A DNA stretch of 64,000 nucleotides from Streptomyces sp. H39-S7 (lineage in GTDB: Bacteria; Actinomycetota; Actinomycetes; Streptomycetales; Streptomycetaceae). The first letter of the stretch is position 1; every line of letters starts with the position of its first letter. The DNA is taken from contig NZ_JAPVLU010000007.1 of the NCBI RefSeq assembly GCF_027158205.1, forward strand, positions 124,001-188,000, written 5' to 3'. Shown here one piece after another: positions 32,275 to 40,752 of this stretch. A model generated the notes under the pieces. The model was not told the DNA's origin. It saw only the letters and a list, made by a program, of their open reading frames with translations, and did not search any database. A program made the position numbers and the translations under genes.

Positions 32275-33846
32275 GTGAACGACACCGCGAACGAGTCCGG
32301 CCCCCCGCCGGCCGGTACCTCCGGTCCGCCTCCCCGCACCGGCCTCATCATGATCGGCTGCCTGACCGCGGTCTTCCTGGCCCTGTTGGACGCCCAGATC
32401 ATGGCCACGGCGCTGCCCCGCGTCGTCGGAGACCTCGGCGGCCTCAACGTCTTCGCCTGGGTGGCGACGGCGTACATCATCGCCAGCAGCGTCACCACGC
32501 CCCTCTACGGCAAACTCGGCGACCTGTTCGGCCGCAAGGGCGTGTTCCTCGTCGCGATCGGCATCTTCCTCGTGGGCTCCGCAGCCTGCGGCTGGGCCCA
32601 GTCGATCGAGCAACTGCTCGCCTTCCGCGTCCTGCAGGGCATCGGCGCCGGCGGCCTGTTCGTCTCCGTGCTCTCCGTCATCGGCGAACTCTTCAGCCCG
32701 CGCGAAGGAGCCCGCTACTACGGCTACTTCTCCATCGCGTTCGCCGGCGCCGCGCTCGCCGGCCCGCCCATCGGCGGCGTGCTGACCGACGCACTCGGCT
32801 GGCGCTGGGTCTTCTACATCAACCTGCCGGTCGGAGCCGCGGCCTTCCTCCTGGTCGCCGTCTTCCTTCGGCTGCCGGTCCGGCCGCGCCGGCCACAGAT
32901 CGACTACACCGGCTTCCTGCTGCTCAGCGCCGCCATCGTCGCCCTCACCCTGCTCACCAGCTGGGCCGGAGTGCGCTACGCCTGGGGCTCCACGACGATC
33001 CTCGGCCTGGCCGTCGTGATCGTCGTCGCCGCGGCACTGTTCGTCCTCGTCGAGAAACGGGCCGCCGAACCCGTCATCCCGCTCCACCTGTTCCAGGACT
33101 CGACGTTCAGCATCGCCGCCGTCGTCAGCATCGTCGCCGGCTTCGTCTTCGTCGGCTCGGTGAACTTCCTCGCGCTCTTCCTCCAGGTCGTCACCGGCGC
33201 CAGCGCGACCATGTCCGGGGTGATCCTGCTGCCCATGATGCTGGGCCTGGTCGCCTCCTCGATGGTCAGCGCTCGCATCATCCACCGCACCGGCAACTAC
33301 AAGTGGTACCCGGCGGGGAGCATGGCCATCGGCATCGTCTCCGCGCTGCTGCTCGCCACCATGGACGCGGACACCTCGCGCGTTCTCGCCACCGGCTACA
33401 TGCTGCTGCTCGGCATCGCCGCCGGCCTCAACATGTCGGTGCTCACCATGGCCGCCCAGAACACCGCTCCGCGCGACGACATCGGAGCGGTCTCGGCGAC
33501 CGTCTCGTTCAGCCGGATGCTCGGCGCCTCGCTCGGCATCTCCGTCTTCGCGGCGATGTTCTACAACCGCCTCACCGACGAACTCGCCCAGCGCGTCCCG
33601 GCCGGCGCACTCGGCACCACCGACAACAACTCGCTGTCGGACGCGGACGTCCTGAGCGAACTCGGCGCCCCGGTGCGGCGGGCGGTGGAGCAGGCGTACG
33701 CCGCCTCCCTCACCCCGGTCTTCATCACCGCGGCCGTGGTGCTCGCGGTGGGGCTCGCGTTCTCCGTACTGCTGAAGAACATCCCCCTGCGCACCTGGAA
33801 CAGCGACGCCGCCGTCGAACAGAAGGAAGGCGCCGAACAGCACTGA
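32275..33846 (+). CDS. MFS drug exporter, DHA2 (EmrB/QacA) family, 14 helices
   Basis: A 523-residue membrane transporter with about 14 hydrophobic segments. Family signatures are LDAQIMATALPRVVGDLGG in helix 1 (motif D1), GKLGDLFGRKG between helices 2 and 3 (motif A) and GPPIGGVLTD after helix 5 (motif C, typical of antiporters). The GTG at 32275 has AGGAAAGGG upstream; the frame further upstream is Pro/Arg-rich noncoding sequence. Probably proton-driven export of the cluster product or a related toxin. Lies behind the quinone oxidoreductase in the MarR-controlled direction and ends at a strong terminator. Confidence 0.94.
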   Translation: MNDTANESGPPPAGTSGPPPRTGLIMIGCLTAVFLALLDAQIMATALPRVVGDLGGLNVFAWVATAYIIASSVTTPLYGKLGDLFGRKGVFLVAIGIFLVGSAACGWAQSIEQLLAFRVLQGIGAGGLFVSVLSVIGELFSPREGARYYGYFSIAFAGAALAGPPIGGVLTDALGWRWVFYINLPVGAAAFLLVAVFLRLPVRPRRPQIDYTGFLLLSAAIVALTLLTSWAGVRYAWGSTTILGLAVVIVVAAALFVLVEKRAAEPVIPLHLFQDSTFSIAAVVSIVAGFVFVGSVNFLALFLQVVTGASATMSGVILLPMMLGLVASSMVSARIIHRTGNYKWYPAGSMAIGIVSALLLATMDADTSRVLATGYMLLLGIAAGLNMSVLTMAAQNTAPRDDIGAVSATVSFSRMLGASLGISVFAAMFYNRLTDELAQRVPAGALGTTDNNSLSDADVLSELGAPVRRAVEQAYAASLTPVFITAAVVLAVGLAFSVLLKNIPLRTWNSDAAVEQKEGAEQH

Positions 33847-33867
33847 ACCACCGCTCCGCACGATCCG

Positions 33868-33905
33868 AGTGCCCTGCCTCCCGCGGCCACGGGAGGCAGG
33901 GCACT
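33868..33905 (+). terminator. Strong hairpin terminator after the exporter gene
   Basis: A 16-bp stem (33868-33883 with 33890-33905, core gccctgcctcccg) and a six-base loop, directly after the exporter stop. Confidence 0.9.
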
Positions 33906-34054
33906 CCCGCGTCCCGGGAGGCGCCCGCCCGCTACAGCCCGGCGCGAGCGGCGCTCGAAACCGACCCCTGATGGTGGAGCCAGGCCGACGAGCCCCCACC
34001 GGGCCGTCACGCCCACGTCAGGAACGCCGACGAGCCGAAGAGGGGAACCGCGCC

Positions 34055-35308
34055 GTGGATCGGACGGACTCACCGACCAGCGTGATCGAACTGTTCACGC
34101 CGGGCTTCTTCCAGGAGCCGCACACCGCGCTCGCCGATCTGCGCGGGCAGGCCCCGGCGCAACCCGTGGCCACCCCGAACGGACTGCGGACGTGGCTGGT
34201 CACCCGCTACGAGGACGCCAGGGCGCTGCTCGCCGACCCCCGGCTGAGCAAGGACATGCGCAAGGGCCAGGAACTCATCCCGCGCAACTTCATCGACGAC
34301 GAGAAGCGCCAGGAGTTCCTCAAGGAGGCCGGCTCGCGCCGGCAGTTCGCCCATGAACTGAGCGAGCACATGCTCGACAGCGACCAGCCCGACCACACCA
34401 GGTTGCGCCGCCTGGTGGGTCGGGCCTTCACCACCCGCCGCGTCGAGGCGCTGACCCCGCGGATCGAGGAACTCGTCGACGAACTCCTGGACGCCATCGC
34501 GCTCCAGGACCGCACCGACCTCATGGACGCGCTCGCCTTCCCCGTCCCGTTCACCGTGATCTGCTGGCTGCTGGGAGTACCGCCGGACGACCGCGCGGAG
34601 TTCCGGCGCTGGTCCAACCTGCTGGTCTCCGGAGTCGGCACCGACGAGGTCCGCGACGCAAGCGTCGCGATGGTCGACTACCTGCGGGCGCTGATCGCCG
34701 ACAAGCGGGCCAACCCGGCGGACGACATGCTCACCGACCTGGTGAACGCCAGCGAGGGCGACGACCGGCTCAACGAGAACGAGCTGATGGCCATGGCGTT
34801 CCTGCTGCTGGTCGCCGGCCACGAGACCACCGTCAACCTCATCGGCAACGGAACGTACGCCCTGCTCACCCACCCCGACCAGCGGGCGAAACTGGCCGCC
34901 GACAACTCCCTGTGGCCGAACGCCATCGAGGAACTCCTGCGGTTCGAGGGGCCGGTCACCAACGCGACCTGGCGCTACACCACGGAACCCGTGGACGTCG
35001 GCGGAGTCGTCATCCCCGAAGGGGAGTTCGTGACGATCTCGATCGGCGCCGCCGGCCGCGACCCCTCGCACTACGAGGAGCCCGACGAGCTCGACATCAC
35101 CCGCCGCGCCACCGCGGGCCTGGCCTTCGGCCACGGGATCCACCACTGCCTCGGCGCCCCGCTGGCCCGGCTCGAAGGGAACATCGTCCTGAGCAGGCTC
35201 TTCGCCCGCTTCCCCGACCTGAGCCTCGCCGTCGAACCCGGCGAACTGCGCTGGCGCTTCAGCCTGATGATGCGCGGGCTCGAGGAACTGCCCGTGCTGC
35301 ACGGCTGA
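34055..35308 (+). CDS. Cytochrome P450 (CYP107-like)
   Basis: A 417-residue P450. The GTG at 34055 has GAGGGG upstream. Complete motifs: I-helix AGHETT, ExxR as EELLR, and heme loop FGHGIHHCLG with Cys365. N-terminal PTSVIELFTPGFFQEPH and the C-helix HTRLRRLVGRAFT are typical of Streptomyces macrolide and polyketide hydroxylases. No ferredoxin is adjacent; the one after the first P450 could serve both. Independent unit after the exporter terminator, followed 70 bp later by a methyltransferase gene. Confidence 0.95.
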   Translation: MDRTDSPTSVIELFTPGFFQEPHTALADLRGQAPAQPVATPNGLRTWLVTRYEDARALLADPRLSKDMRKGQELIPRNFIDDEKRQEFLKEAGSRRQFAHELSEHMLDSDQPDHTRLRRLVGRAFTTRRVEALTPRIEELVDELLDAIALQDRTDLMDALAFPVPFTVICWLLGVPPDDRAEFRRWSNLLVSGVGTDEVRDASVAMVDYLRALIADKRANPADDMLTDLVNASEGDDRLNENELMAMAFLLLVAGHETTVNLIGNGTYALLTHPDQRAKLAADNSLWPNAIEELLRFEGPVTNATWRYTTEPVDVGGVVIPEGEFVTISIGAAGRDPSHYEEPDELDITRRATAGLAFGHGIHHCLGAPLARLEGNIVLSRLFARFPDLSLAVEPGELRWRFSLMMRGLEELPVLHG

Positions 35309-35378
35309 GACCTCGCGCCGACCGATCCAACGCCTCACCCGACAGACCGCCCCCGACACAACGGAAAGAGGAAGCGAC

Positions 35379-36191
35379 GTGGAGCGACCGAGCTGGGCAC
35401 CGGCCGACGTGGACATCGAGACACCGAGCATCGCGCGGGTCTACGACTACTGGGTCGGCGGCACCCACAACTTCGAGGTCGACCGCGCTGTCGCCCGCCA
35501 GGTGGAGGAGGCCAACCCCGCTCTCCCCAAGACCTTCCGGGCCAACAGGGCGTTCCTTCGCAGGGCGGGCCGAGAGCTGGCCGGCCTCGGCATCCGGCAG
35601 TTCCTGGACGTCGGATCCGGCATCCCCGCCGAGCACAACGTGCACGACGCCGTCTTCGCGGCCGCGCCCGACAGCAAGGTGGTCTACACCGACATCGACC
35701 CCGTCGCCGTCGCCCACGGCCGGGCGATCCTCGCCGACGAACCGCGCGCCGCCATCTTCCAGGGCGACCTGTACAAGCCGAAGGACATCTTCGAGGCGCC
35801 CGACACCGTGCGGCTCATCGACTTCGACCAGCCGGTGGGACTGATCCTCGGCGCCGTACTGCACTTCGTGCCGGAGCAGAACGACCCGCTCGCGCTCATC
35901 CGGCAGTTCACCGACCGCCTGGCGCCCGGCAGCTACCTGGTCCTCTCGCACGCGGGTGCGGACGAGGTGCCGCAGGCCGCGCCGAACGTCGCCAAGTCCT
36001 ACGGCGGCGCGGTCAGTGAGGTCATCTGGCGCAGCACCGAGCAGTTCACCGCGCTCTTCGAGGGCTTCCAGCTGATCGATCCCGGTGTCACGCCGGTGAC
36101 CGTGTGGCGGCCCGACGCGGATGCGGACATCGACGGGCTGGGCGCCGGCGCCCCCATGCTGGCGGGCGCTGCCCTCAAGCCCGCCGTCTGA
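35379..36191 (+). CDS. SAM-dependent methyltransferase, DUF574 family
   Basis: A 270-residue member of the actinobacterial DUF574 (Methyltransf_19) family. Characteristic N-terminus PSIARVYDYWVGGTHNFEVD; SAM-binding motif I FLDVGSGIP near residue 70 and motif II VVYTDIDPVAV with the acidic ribose-binding residue. GTG start with AAAGAGGAAG upstream. These proteins are numerous in Streptomyces and few have known substrates; position after a P450 suggests O- or C-methylation in the same cluster. A terminator follows. Confidence 0.9.
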   Translation: MERPSWAPADVDIETPSIARVYDYWVGGTHNFEVDRAVARQVEEANPALPKTFRANRAFLRRAGRELAGLGIRQFLDVGSGIPAEHNVHDAVFAAAPDSKVVYTDIDPVAVAHGRAILADEPRAAIFQGDLYKPKDIFEAPDTVRLIDFDQPVGLILGAVLHFVPEQNDPLALIRQFTDRLAPGSYLVLSHAGADEVPQAAPNVAKSYGGAVSEVIWRSTEQFTALFEGFQLIDPGVTPVTVWRPDADADIDGLGAGAPMLAGAALKPAV

Positions 36192-36198
36192 CAGCGTG

Positions 36199-36236
36199 GG
36201 CTCCGGGACCCGTGACCAGCTCCGGGTCCCGGAGCC
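36199..36236. terminator. Hairpin terminator between methyltransferase and protease genes
   Basis: Perfect 13-bp stem ggctccgggaccc (36199-36211) with its complement at 36224-36236 around a 12-base loop, between convergent genes. Confidence 0.8.
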
Positions 36237-36248
36237 GACGTTCACCAC

Positions 36249-37115
36249 CTACCGGGAATCCGCGACGGCTTCTTCGTAGAGAGCGCCGATCGCACTGTCG
36301 AAGGCCGGGCTGTACGACACGTCCGCGGTGTCGCCGCCCTCCTCGTACCCGCCGATCACCCCGATGACGGTTCCGGCACCGGTCTCCGGATCCAGGCCGG
36401 TGACCCAGGGGCTTCCGCTGGTCCCGCCGCTGTAGTCGGTACAGGCGATCCGCAGTTGGTCCGCGGTGTACTCCGTGGCGTCGTTGTAGCACGTCAAGGG
36501 AGCGTCCGCGGTGGACGGGTAACCGGTGAGCCGCACGGTGGCCGCCGTTGTCCCGTCGCTCCCACTGCTTCCGAACGTGTAGCCGCCGACCACGTCCTGG
36601 ACCTCGCGCCCGTTCACCGGCGCCACCTCGGCGAACGCCACGTCGAGGTCCTGGTCCGCGCCACTGGTCCAGCCCGGGGCGAGTGTCACGCCCTTCAGCG
36701 GCCAGACGCCGTAGGGCGCTTCGCCGTCGTGGTAACCCGGGACGAACACGGTGCCGGCGGTGCCGCCGCTGAGGCAGTGCGCCGCGGTCACCACGACGTT
36801 CTTCCCTGCGCTCCGCACCACGCTCGCCGTGCAGTAGTGGCCGCCGGACAGCCCGCCGTCGAAGAGCGCGCCGACCTGCTTGATACCCGCGGTCGCGTGC
36901 ACGGTGTTCGAGACTCCGGGAACCCCCGCGAACACCCCGGGGCCGCTCACCCCCTCGGAGGCGTCGAACTGCGACCCGCCCGTCGCGACGACCACTCCGG
37001 TCCCCGCGACCGTGACGGTCAGCCACGCCACGACCAGGACACCGGTCCTGCCCAGCCGACGGGACAGGGTGCGACGAATCGTTTCACCGCGCATGGGCCG
37101 CGGACGTCTCTCCAT
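36249..37115 (-). CDS. Secreted trypsin-like serine protease (S1)
   Basis: A 288-residue exported protease. The ATG at 37115 has GAGAGAGGGC upstream; an ATG seven codons later is the alternative. Twin arginines followed by a hydrophobic segment (GVLVVAWLTVTVAGTGVVVA) give a signal peptide or anchor. Catalytic triad: His in VVTAAHC, Asp in DLDVAFAEV, Ser in GTSGSPW; cysteines in HYCTAS/AAHC and two near the Ser could form disulphides. It resembles the chymotrypsin-like secreted peptidases common in Streptomyces rather than the streptogrisins, as there is no long propeptide. Confidence 0.9.
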   Translation of the reverse strand: MERRPRPMRGETIRRTLSRRLGRTGVLVVAWLTVTVAGTGVVVATGGSQFDASEGVSGPGVFAGVPGVSNTVHATAGIKQVGALFDGGLSGGHYCTASVVRSAGKNVVVTAAHCLSGGTAGTVFVPGYHDGEAPYGVWPLKGVTLAPGWTSGADQDLDVAFAEVAPVNGREVQDVVGGYTFGSSGSDGTTAATVRLTGYPSTADAPLTCYNDATEYTADQLRIACTDYSGGTSGSPWVTGLDPETGAGTVIGVIGGYEEGGDTADVSYSPAFDSAIGALYEEAVADSR

Positions 37116-37318
37116 ACGGCGTGCCCTCTCTCGTCGTCCCCGCGACCAAGAGCATTCCCGGCCGGCATGAGAGTCCTGTGAGAGCGCTGTGTGAGCGTTC
37201 TGAGAAGAGGCCGGCAGTACGGCCTGGTGGCGGTATCGAATGCTCCACTGGCACGGACGACTCCTTGAACAGACGAGCGATGCCTTACGTCTGTCCTTGG
37301 GCGGCGCGGCCAAAACCG

Positions 37319-37837
37319 TTACGCGCCTCCCTCCACCACCAGCCGCGGAGCCGCGCCGTCCTGCGCGGCGCCGGGATGGTCCGCCAGTTCGCGGGCCCAG
37401 CCGACGAGGCCCGCGATGTCGATCCCGTACGGCGCGGCGTCCCGGTAGGGGTCGATGCCCTCCGCCCCCCTGCGCAGCAGGGTCGCCGCGCCCGAGGCGT
37501 TGCCGCGCAGCGCGTGGGTGAGCCCCACGGCGAGCTGGGCCAGAGCGCGCCACAGGGCGCGCTGCGGCTCGTCGGCGCCCTTCCACGCGTCCTCCAGCAC
37601 CTCATGGGCGTGGAACGGCATCCGGGCGTCGAGCAGCCGCTGGGCCTCGGTCAGCGACTCCTCGGGGGAGCGCGGCACCCCCTCGGGCTGCCTCTCCACG
37701 CCGGGTGCCCCGTACGGCAGCGGCCGGCCGAGCCCGTCGCGCGGCCGGGCACTGCGGGCCCGCCCGGCGGGGTCGCGGTCGCGGTCGTCGGGGGCACTGT
37801 CGTGCTGCGGGGTCTCGTCCATCGTGCGATTGTTCAT
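37319..37837 (-). CDS. DUF309 protein
   Basis: A 172-residue protein. The C-terminal 110 residues form the all-helical DUF309 domain with its hallmark FHAHEVLEDAWK and a later LAQLAVGLTHALRGN; the N-terminal 60 residues are low-complexity and charged. The reaction is not known; the His-Glu pair is proposed to be an active or metal site in this family. Start at 37837 or 37822 (both ATG, weak ribosome sites). It lies divergent from the L,D-transpeptidase gene. Confidence 0.85.
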   Translation of the reverse strand: MNNRTMDETPQHDSAPDDRDRDPAGRARSARPRDGLGRPLPYGAPGVERQPEGVPRSPEESLTEAQRLLDARMPFHAHEVLEDAWKGADEPQRALWRALAQLAVGLTHALRGNASGAATLLRRGAEGIDPYRDAAPYGIDIAGLVGWARELADHPGAAQDGAAPRLVVEGGA

Positions 37838-37937
37838 CAGTTCGCGTCCCGTCGGTGTGCGGGACGAATCAAAACATCTGGGACGGATGTCGGCCGCGGG
37901 CCCCCACAGGCCCCGGACTTTGCGAGTATGGCTCGCT

Positions 37938-38816
37938 GTGAGGCCTGTCACAGTGCCCGAACCACGAACCGGCCATGGCCGCCACCGAGCCACGCACCGA
38001 TCCCGGCGTCGCGCTCGGGGCCGGACGGCCGCCCTGGCCGGGGTGACGACGGTGTTGTCGCTGGCCACCGCCGCCGCCTGGTTCGGGATCGGTTCCATCG
38101 GGCCGGTCGGCCCGGTCATCGGCCCCCGGTCGCAGCACCGGACGGACTCCGTCCCCGCCATCATCGAGGGCGACTCCCGGGCCCCGGCGACCGTGGCGGA
38201 CGCGGCCCAGGACAACGCACCCGTCCAGCAGCGCATTGCCGGGCTGGGCCCGGCCACCCTGGCCTCGATCCCCACCGGCTCGCGCCAGGTGCTGCTGGCC
38301 TCAGGACGGGCGAAGGACTCGTCCGACTCCACCGTCACCCTGTGGACCCGGTCCGCCGACGGCCGGTGGCGGGCCGGCGCCGCCTGGCCCGCGCACAACG
38401 CCCTGCGCGGCTGGACCGGCACGCACCACGAGGGCGATCTGCACAGCCCCGTGGGGATCTTCACGCTCAGCGACGCCGGTGGTTTCCAGCCCGACCCGGG
38501 CAGCGGGCTGCCCTACCACCGCTCCCGCGGCTTCACCGCGGGCGGCACCGGCTTCCGCGGCGAGGCGCTGGGCGGGTCCTTCGACTACGTCATCGCCATC
38601 GACTACAACCGGGTGCCGGGCGCGTCACCGCTGGACGGCAGACAGCCGCTGGGCAGTGCCCGCGGCGGCGGCATCTGGATCCACGTCGACCACGGCGGCC
38701 CGACGCACGGCTGCGTCAGCCTCTCCGCGGCACACATGGTCGACCTGCTGCGCGCGCTCGACCCGCGGAGTCACCCGGTGATCGCCATGGGCGACAAGGC
38801 CTCACTGGCACGCTGA
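37938..38816 (+). CDS. L,D-transpeptidase (YkuD domain), exported
   Basis: About 292 residues. An Arg-rich N-terminus followed by the hydrophobic segment AALAGVTTVLSLATAAAWF acts as membrane anchor or signal. The YkuD domain lies in the second half: HSPVGIFTLSDAGG, then the catalytic loop IWIHVDHGGPTHGCVSL, with His and Cys259 as active-site residues. These enzymes make 3-3 crosslinks in peptidoglycan or attach proteins to it. The GTG at 37938 is chosen as the first start before the Arg-rich segment; no good ribosome site is visible, so the N-terminus is uncertain. Confidence 0.85.
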   Translation: MRPVTVPEPRTGHGRHRATHRSRRRARGRTAALAGVTTVLSLATAAAWFGIGSIGPVGPVIGPRSQHRTDSVPAIIEGDSRAPATVADAAQDNAPVQQRIAGLGPATLASIPTGSRQVLLASGRAKDSSDSTVTLWTRSADGRWRAGAAWPAHNALRGWTGTHHEGDLHSPVGIFTLSDAGGFQPDPGSGLPYHRSRGFTAGGTGFRGEALGGSFDYVIAIDYNRVPGASPLDGRQPLGSARGGGIWIHVDHGGPTHGCVSLSAAHMVDLLRALDPRSHPVIAMGDKASLAR

Positions 38817-38863
38817 ACCTGTCCCGGGACGGCGCACAGCGAAAAAAATCGTGCCGGGTCCGG

Positions 38864-38890
38864 GGAACTTCACGACCCTGGAACACGTCT
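38864..38890 (+). promoter_or_regulatory. ECF-sigma-type promoter candidate
   Basis: GGAAC at 38864-38868 and CGTCT at 38886-38890 with a 17-base spacer, which fits the consensus of many Streptomyces ECF sigma factors (GGAAC, 16-17 bases, CGTC). It would start transcription about 15 bases before the ATG of a 31-codon ORF. Confidence 0.45.
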
Positions 38891-38910
38891 GAACGGTGGG
38901 GAGTTGAGGC

Positions 38911-39006
38911 ATGAAGAGCTCGTGCGGCGGCACGGTGGTGCAAGGCCGGTATGCCATGGCGGGCATGCCGGAATTCAAGCCGTCCCTGAGGTCTGAGGTC
39001 TCGTGA
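38911..39006 (+). CDS. Possible small peptide gene (31 codons)
   Basis: An ATG at 38911 preceded by GGGGAG and GAGG opens a 31-residue frame beginning MKSSCGGTVVQGRYAMAG and ending in EVS. It follows an ECF-type promoter-like sequence by a natural distance. Not recognised as any family; one Cys, several Gly and Ser. It could be a small stress-related or precursor peptide, or chance. No modification enzymes are adjacent. Confidence 0.4.
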   Translation: MKSSCGGTVVQGRYAMAGMPEFKPSLRSEVS

Positions 39007-39030
39007 CATCAGGGCGGCAGGCGGAGAGAA

Positions 39031-39064
39031 TCCTGGCCGCGTCCTTGCGGGGGCGCGGCCAGGA
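39031..39064 (-). terminator. Hairpin terminator of the PcrA-tail-like gene
   Basis: Perfect 11-bp stem tcctggccgcg (39031-39041) with complement 39054-39064, loop 12 bases, just beyond the stop of the minus-strand gene. Confidence 0.75.
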
Positions 39065-39067
39065 GCC

Positions 39068-39289
39068 TCAGAGCTTGGTCACCTTCGAGTACGGCTTGAT
39101 GATCCGTACCTGGCGGGAACCGAAGTCGGCGAGCACGGCGACCTCGTCCTCGACACCGATGATTCGGCCGAGTCCGTAGACGTCGTGCGTTACCCGGTCA
39201 CCCACCTCGAAATTCTCGACGGGAGGGGCGACCGGAATCCGGAAGGGGCTGGCGGGCAGGTGGCGGCGGGTCACGGCTGATTTCGTCAT
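39068..39289 (-). CDS. Stand-alone Tudor-like domain resembling the PcrA/UvrD C-terminal tail
   Basis: A 73-residue protein whose last 46 residues (FEVGDRVTHDVYGLGRIIGV followed by a DFGSRQVRII strand and VTKL) look like the SH3/Tudor-like domain at the C-terminus of PcrA/UvrD helicases, which contacts RNA polymerase; CarD-type RNA-polymerase-binding domains have a related fold. Here it stands alone with a 25-residue basic N-terminus. ATG with GGGGGT upstream. Conserved in Streptomyces as a small hypothetical, to my recollection. A role at RNA polymerase is inference. Confidence 0.7.
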   Translation of the reverse strand: MTKSAVTRRHLPASPFRIPVAPPVENFEVGDRVTHDVYGLGRIIGVEDEVAVLADFGSRQVRIIKPYSKVTKL

Positions 39290-39747
39290 TACCCCCAGTA
39301 TGGCCCCTCGAAGGCCCCTACGGTCCTCCCAACCGGTGGCCTTTCTTCCGGGCGGCCGTCGCGGAGTACCGCCCGGTAGGCGGCCGATGGTGTCCCGAAG
39401 GGCTATCTGCTGAGTTCATCGCGGCATCCGTCACCGAGCGTCATCTTCGGTTACACCCTCGGCGCCGCCGTCCACTCCGAAGATTTCCCCCCGCACGACA
39501 TCGGTTTACCGCCCAAACGCTCCTGTACAGCGCCCTGTCGGCTACCGTCGGTACCACGTGATCACCTTCGGTAACCAGCCTGGCTGCACGATCCGTTGGA
39601 GGTGGCCACTGCCCACCGGTCACCAGTCACGTGACGTGGAGAGCGGCGGGGGAGCCGGGCGCGGGGGCCGCGGCCCATGGGTACCGCGGTCCATAGCCGG
39701 GCTGCGGACCGCGGGCGAGCGGCCCAGCCTTGCCCCCACGCACCGCG
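39290..39747. other. Intergenic region without a credible gene
   Basis: About 458 bp. It holds the promoter of the Tudor-like gene on the left. CACGTGATCACC (39556-39567) and GGTCACCAGTCACGTG (39618-39633) form a loose inverted pair of possible regulatory meaning. Short open frames here have no start-site or codon support. Confidence 0.4.
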
Positions 39748-40752
39748 CTACCGGGAAACCACCCGGGCCCGGCACGACGACGGCGTCCCCCAAGCCGTCC
39801 GCAGCGCCCGTGCCTTCCCGATCCACAGCGACAGGTCGTACTCCGCGGTGTAACCGATCGCGCCATGCAGCTGCAGAGCCGTGCGGGCCGCCGCGTACGC
39901 CGCTTCGCCGCAGGCGACCTTCGCCGCCGCGATCTCGCGGCCCGCATCCACCGGGCCCCCTGCCGGGGACAGCGCCACCGCCGCGCCGTAGAGAAGCGGC
40001 CGGGCGAACTCCAGGCCGACCAGCGCGTCAGCGAGCCGGTGCTTGACCGCCTGGAAGCCGCCGATGGCCGTACCGAACTGGGTCCGCTCCTTCGCGTAGG
40101 CCACCGTCCGCTCCACCAGGGCGAGGCCGACGCCCAGGGCTTGGGCAGCGGTGGCGAAAGCCGCCCAGTCGGCCGCCGCGCGCATCGCGTCCCGCGCGGC
40201 CGCACCGGCGACGAACACCTCACCCCCGACGGGCCGGGCGAGCCGTCGCGCGGGGTCGAGCGAGGCGCGAACCGGCCCGTGGCCGTCCGCGACAGCGAGA
40301 CCGACGGCGGCAGCGGGACCGTCCGACCGGACATGGAAGACCGCGTCGGCGATGTCCGCATCGAGGGCGTACGAGCCCGCCGGCGCCAGTGAAACCACCG
40401 CCTCACCGGAAGCGATCCGAGGCAGCCACTCCTTCGCCGCCCCCCGGTCGCCGGCCCCCCGCAGCAGCGCGCAGACGGCGACGGTCTCCGCCAGCGGCCC
40501 CGGTGCCGCGTGCCGGCCGAGCTCCACGAAGGCGGCGGCGAGTTCCACGGGGAGCGGCCCGAGGCCGTCGTACTCCTCCGGCACGGCCAGGGCGAAGACC
40601 CCGGCCGCGGCGAGACGTTCCCACAGGGCGCGGCCCGGTGTGTGGTCGCCCGCCGACCAGGCGCGGACGGTGGCCGGGGTGTCCGCCGCGGTGAGCAGCC
40701 GGTCCAGGGTGCGGACGAACTCGGTCTGCTCGGCGTCGAGGAGGAACCGCAT
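39748..40752 (-). CDS. Acyl-CoA dehydrogenase of the HIP (steroid C/D ring) locus
   Basis: About 334 residues, shorter than typical ACADs (about 380) and like the FadE31-33 group of mycobacterial KstR2 genes. N-terminal helical domain (LDAEQTEFVRTLDRLL), a divergent middle domain, and a C-terminal domain with AKERTQFGTAIGGFQAVKHRLAD split by the FAD-binding helix, then LQLHGAIGYTAEYDLSLW. Short subunits of this type often pair with a second ACAD as a heteromer (IpdE1-IpdE2 type). The ATG at 40752 overlaps the upstream stop as TGATG; a GTG one codon earlier is possible. Which CoA thioester it oxidises is not settled by sequence. Confidence 0.85.
   Translation of the reverse strand: MRFLLDAEQTEFVRTLDRLLTAADTPATVRAWSAGDHTPGRALWERLAAAGVFALAVPEEYDGLGPLPVELAAAFVELGRHAAPGPLAETVAVCALLRGAGDRGAAKEWLPRIASGEAVVSLAPAGSYALDADIADAVFHVRSDGPAAAVGLAVADGHGPVRASLDPARRLARPVGGEVFVAGAAARDAMRAAADWAAFATAAQALGVGLALVERTVAYAKERTQFGTAIGGFQAVKHRLADALVGLEFARPLLYGAAVALSPAGGPVDAGREIAAAKVACGEAAYAAARTALQLHGAIGYTAEYDLSLWIGKARALRTAWGTPSSCRARVVSR

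Noticed and set aside
37168..37190. gagagcgctgtg near the trypsin-like protease promoter, similar to the discoidin-gene palindrome
   Set aside because: Only one half matches; no inverted second half, so it was not listed as an operator.
39441..39623. 60-codon minus-strand open frame in the gap before the acyl-CoA dehydrogenase
   Set aside because: No start-site support and unlike any protein I know.
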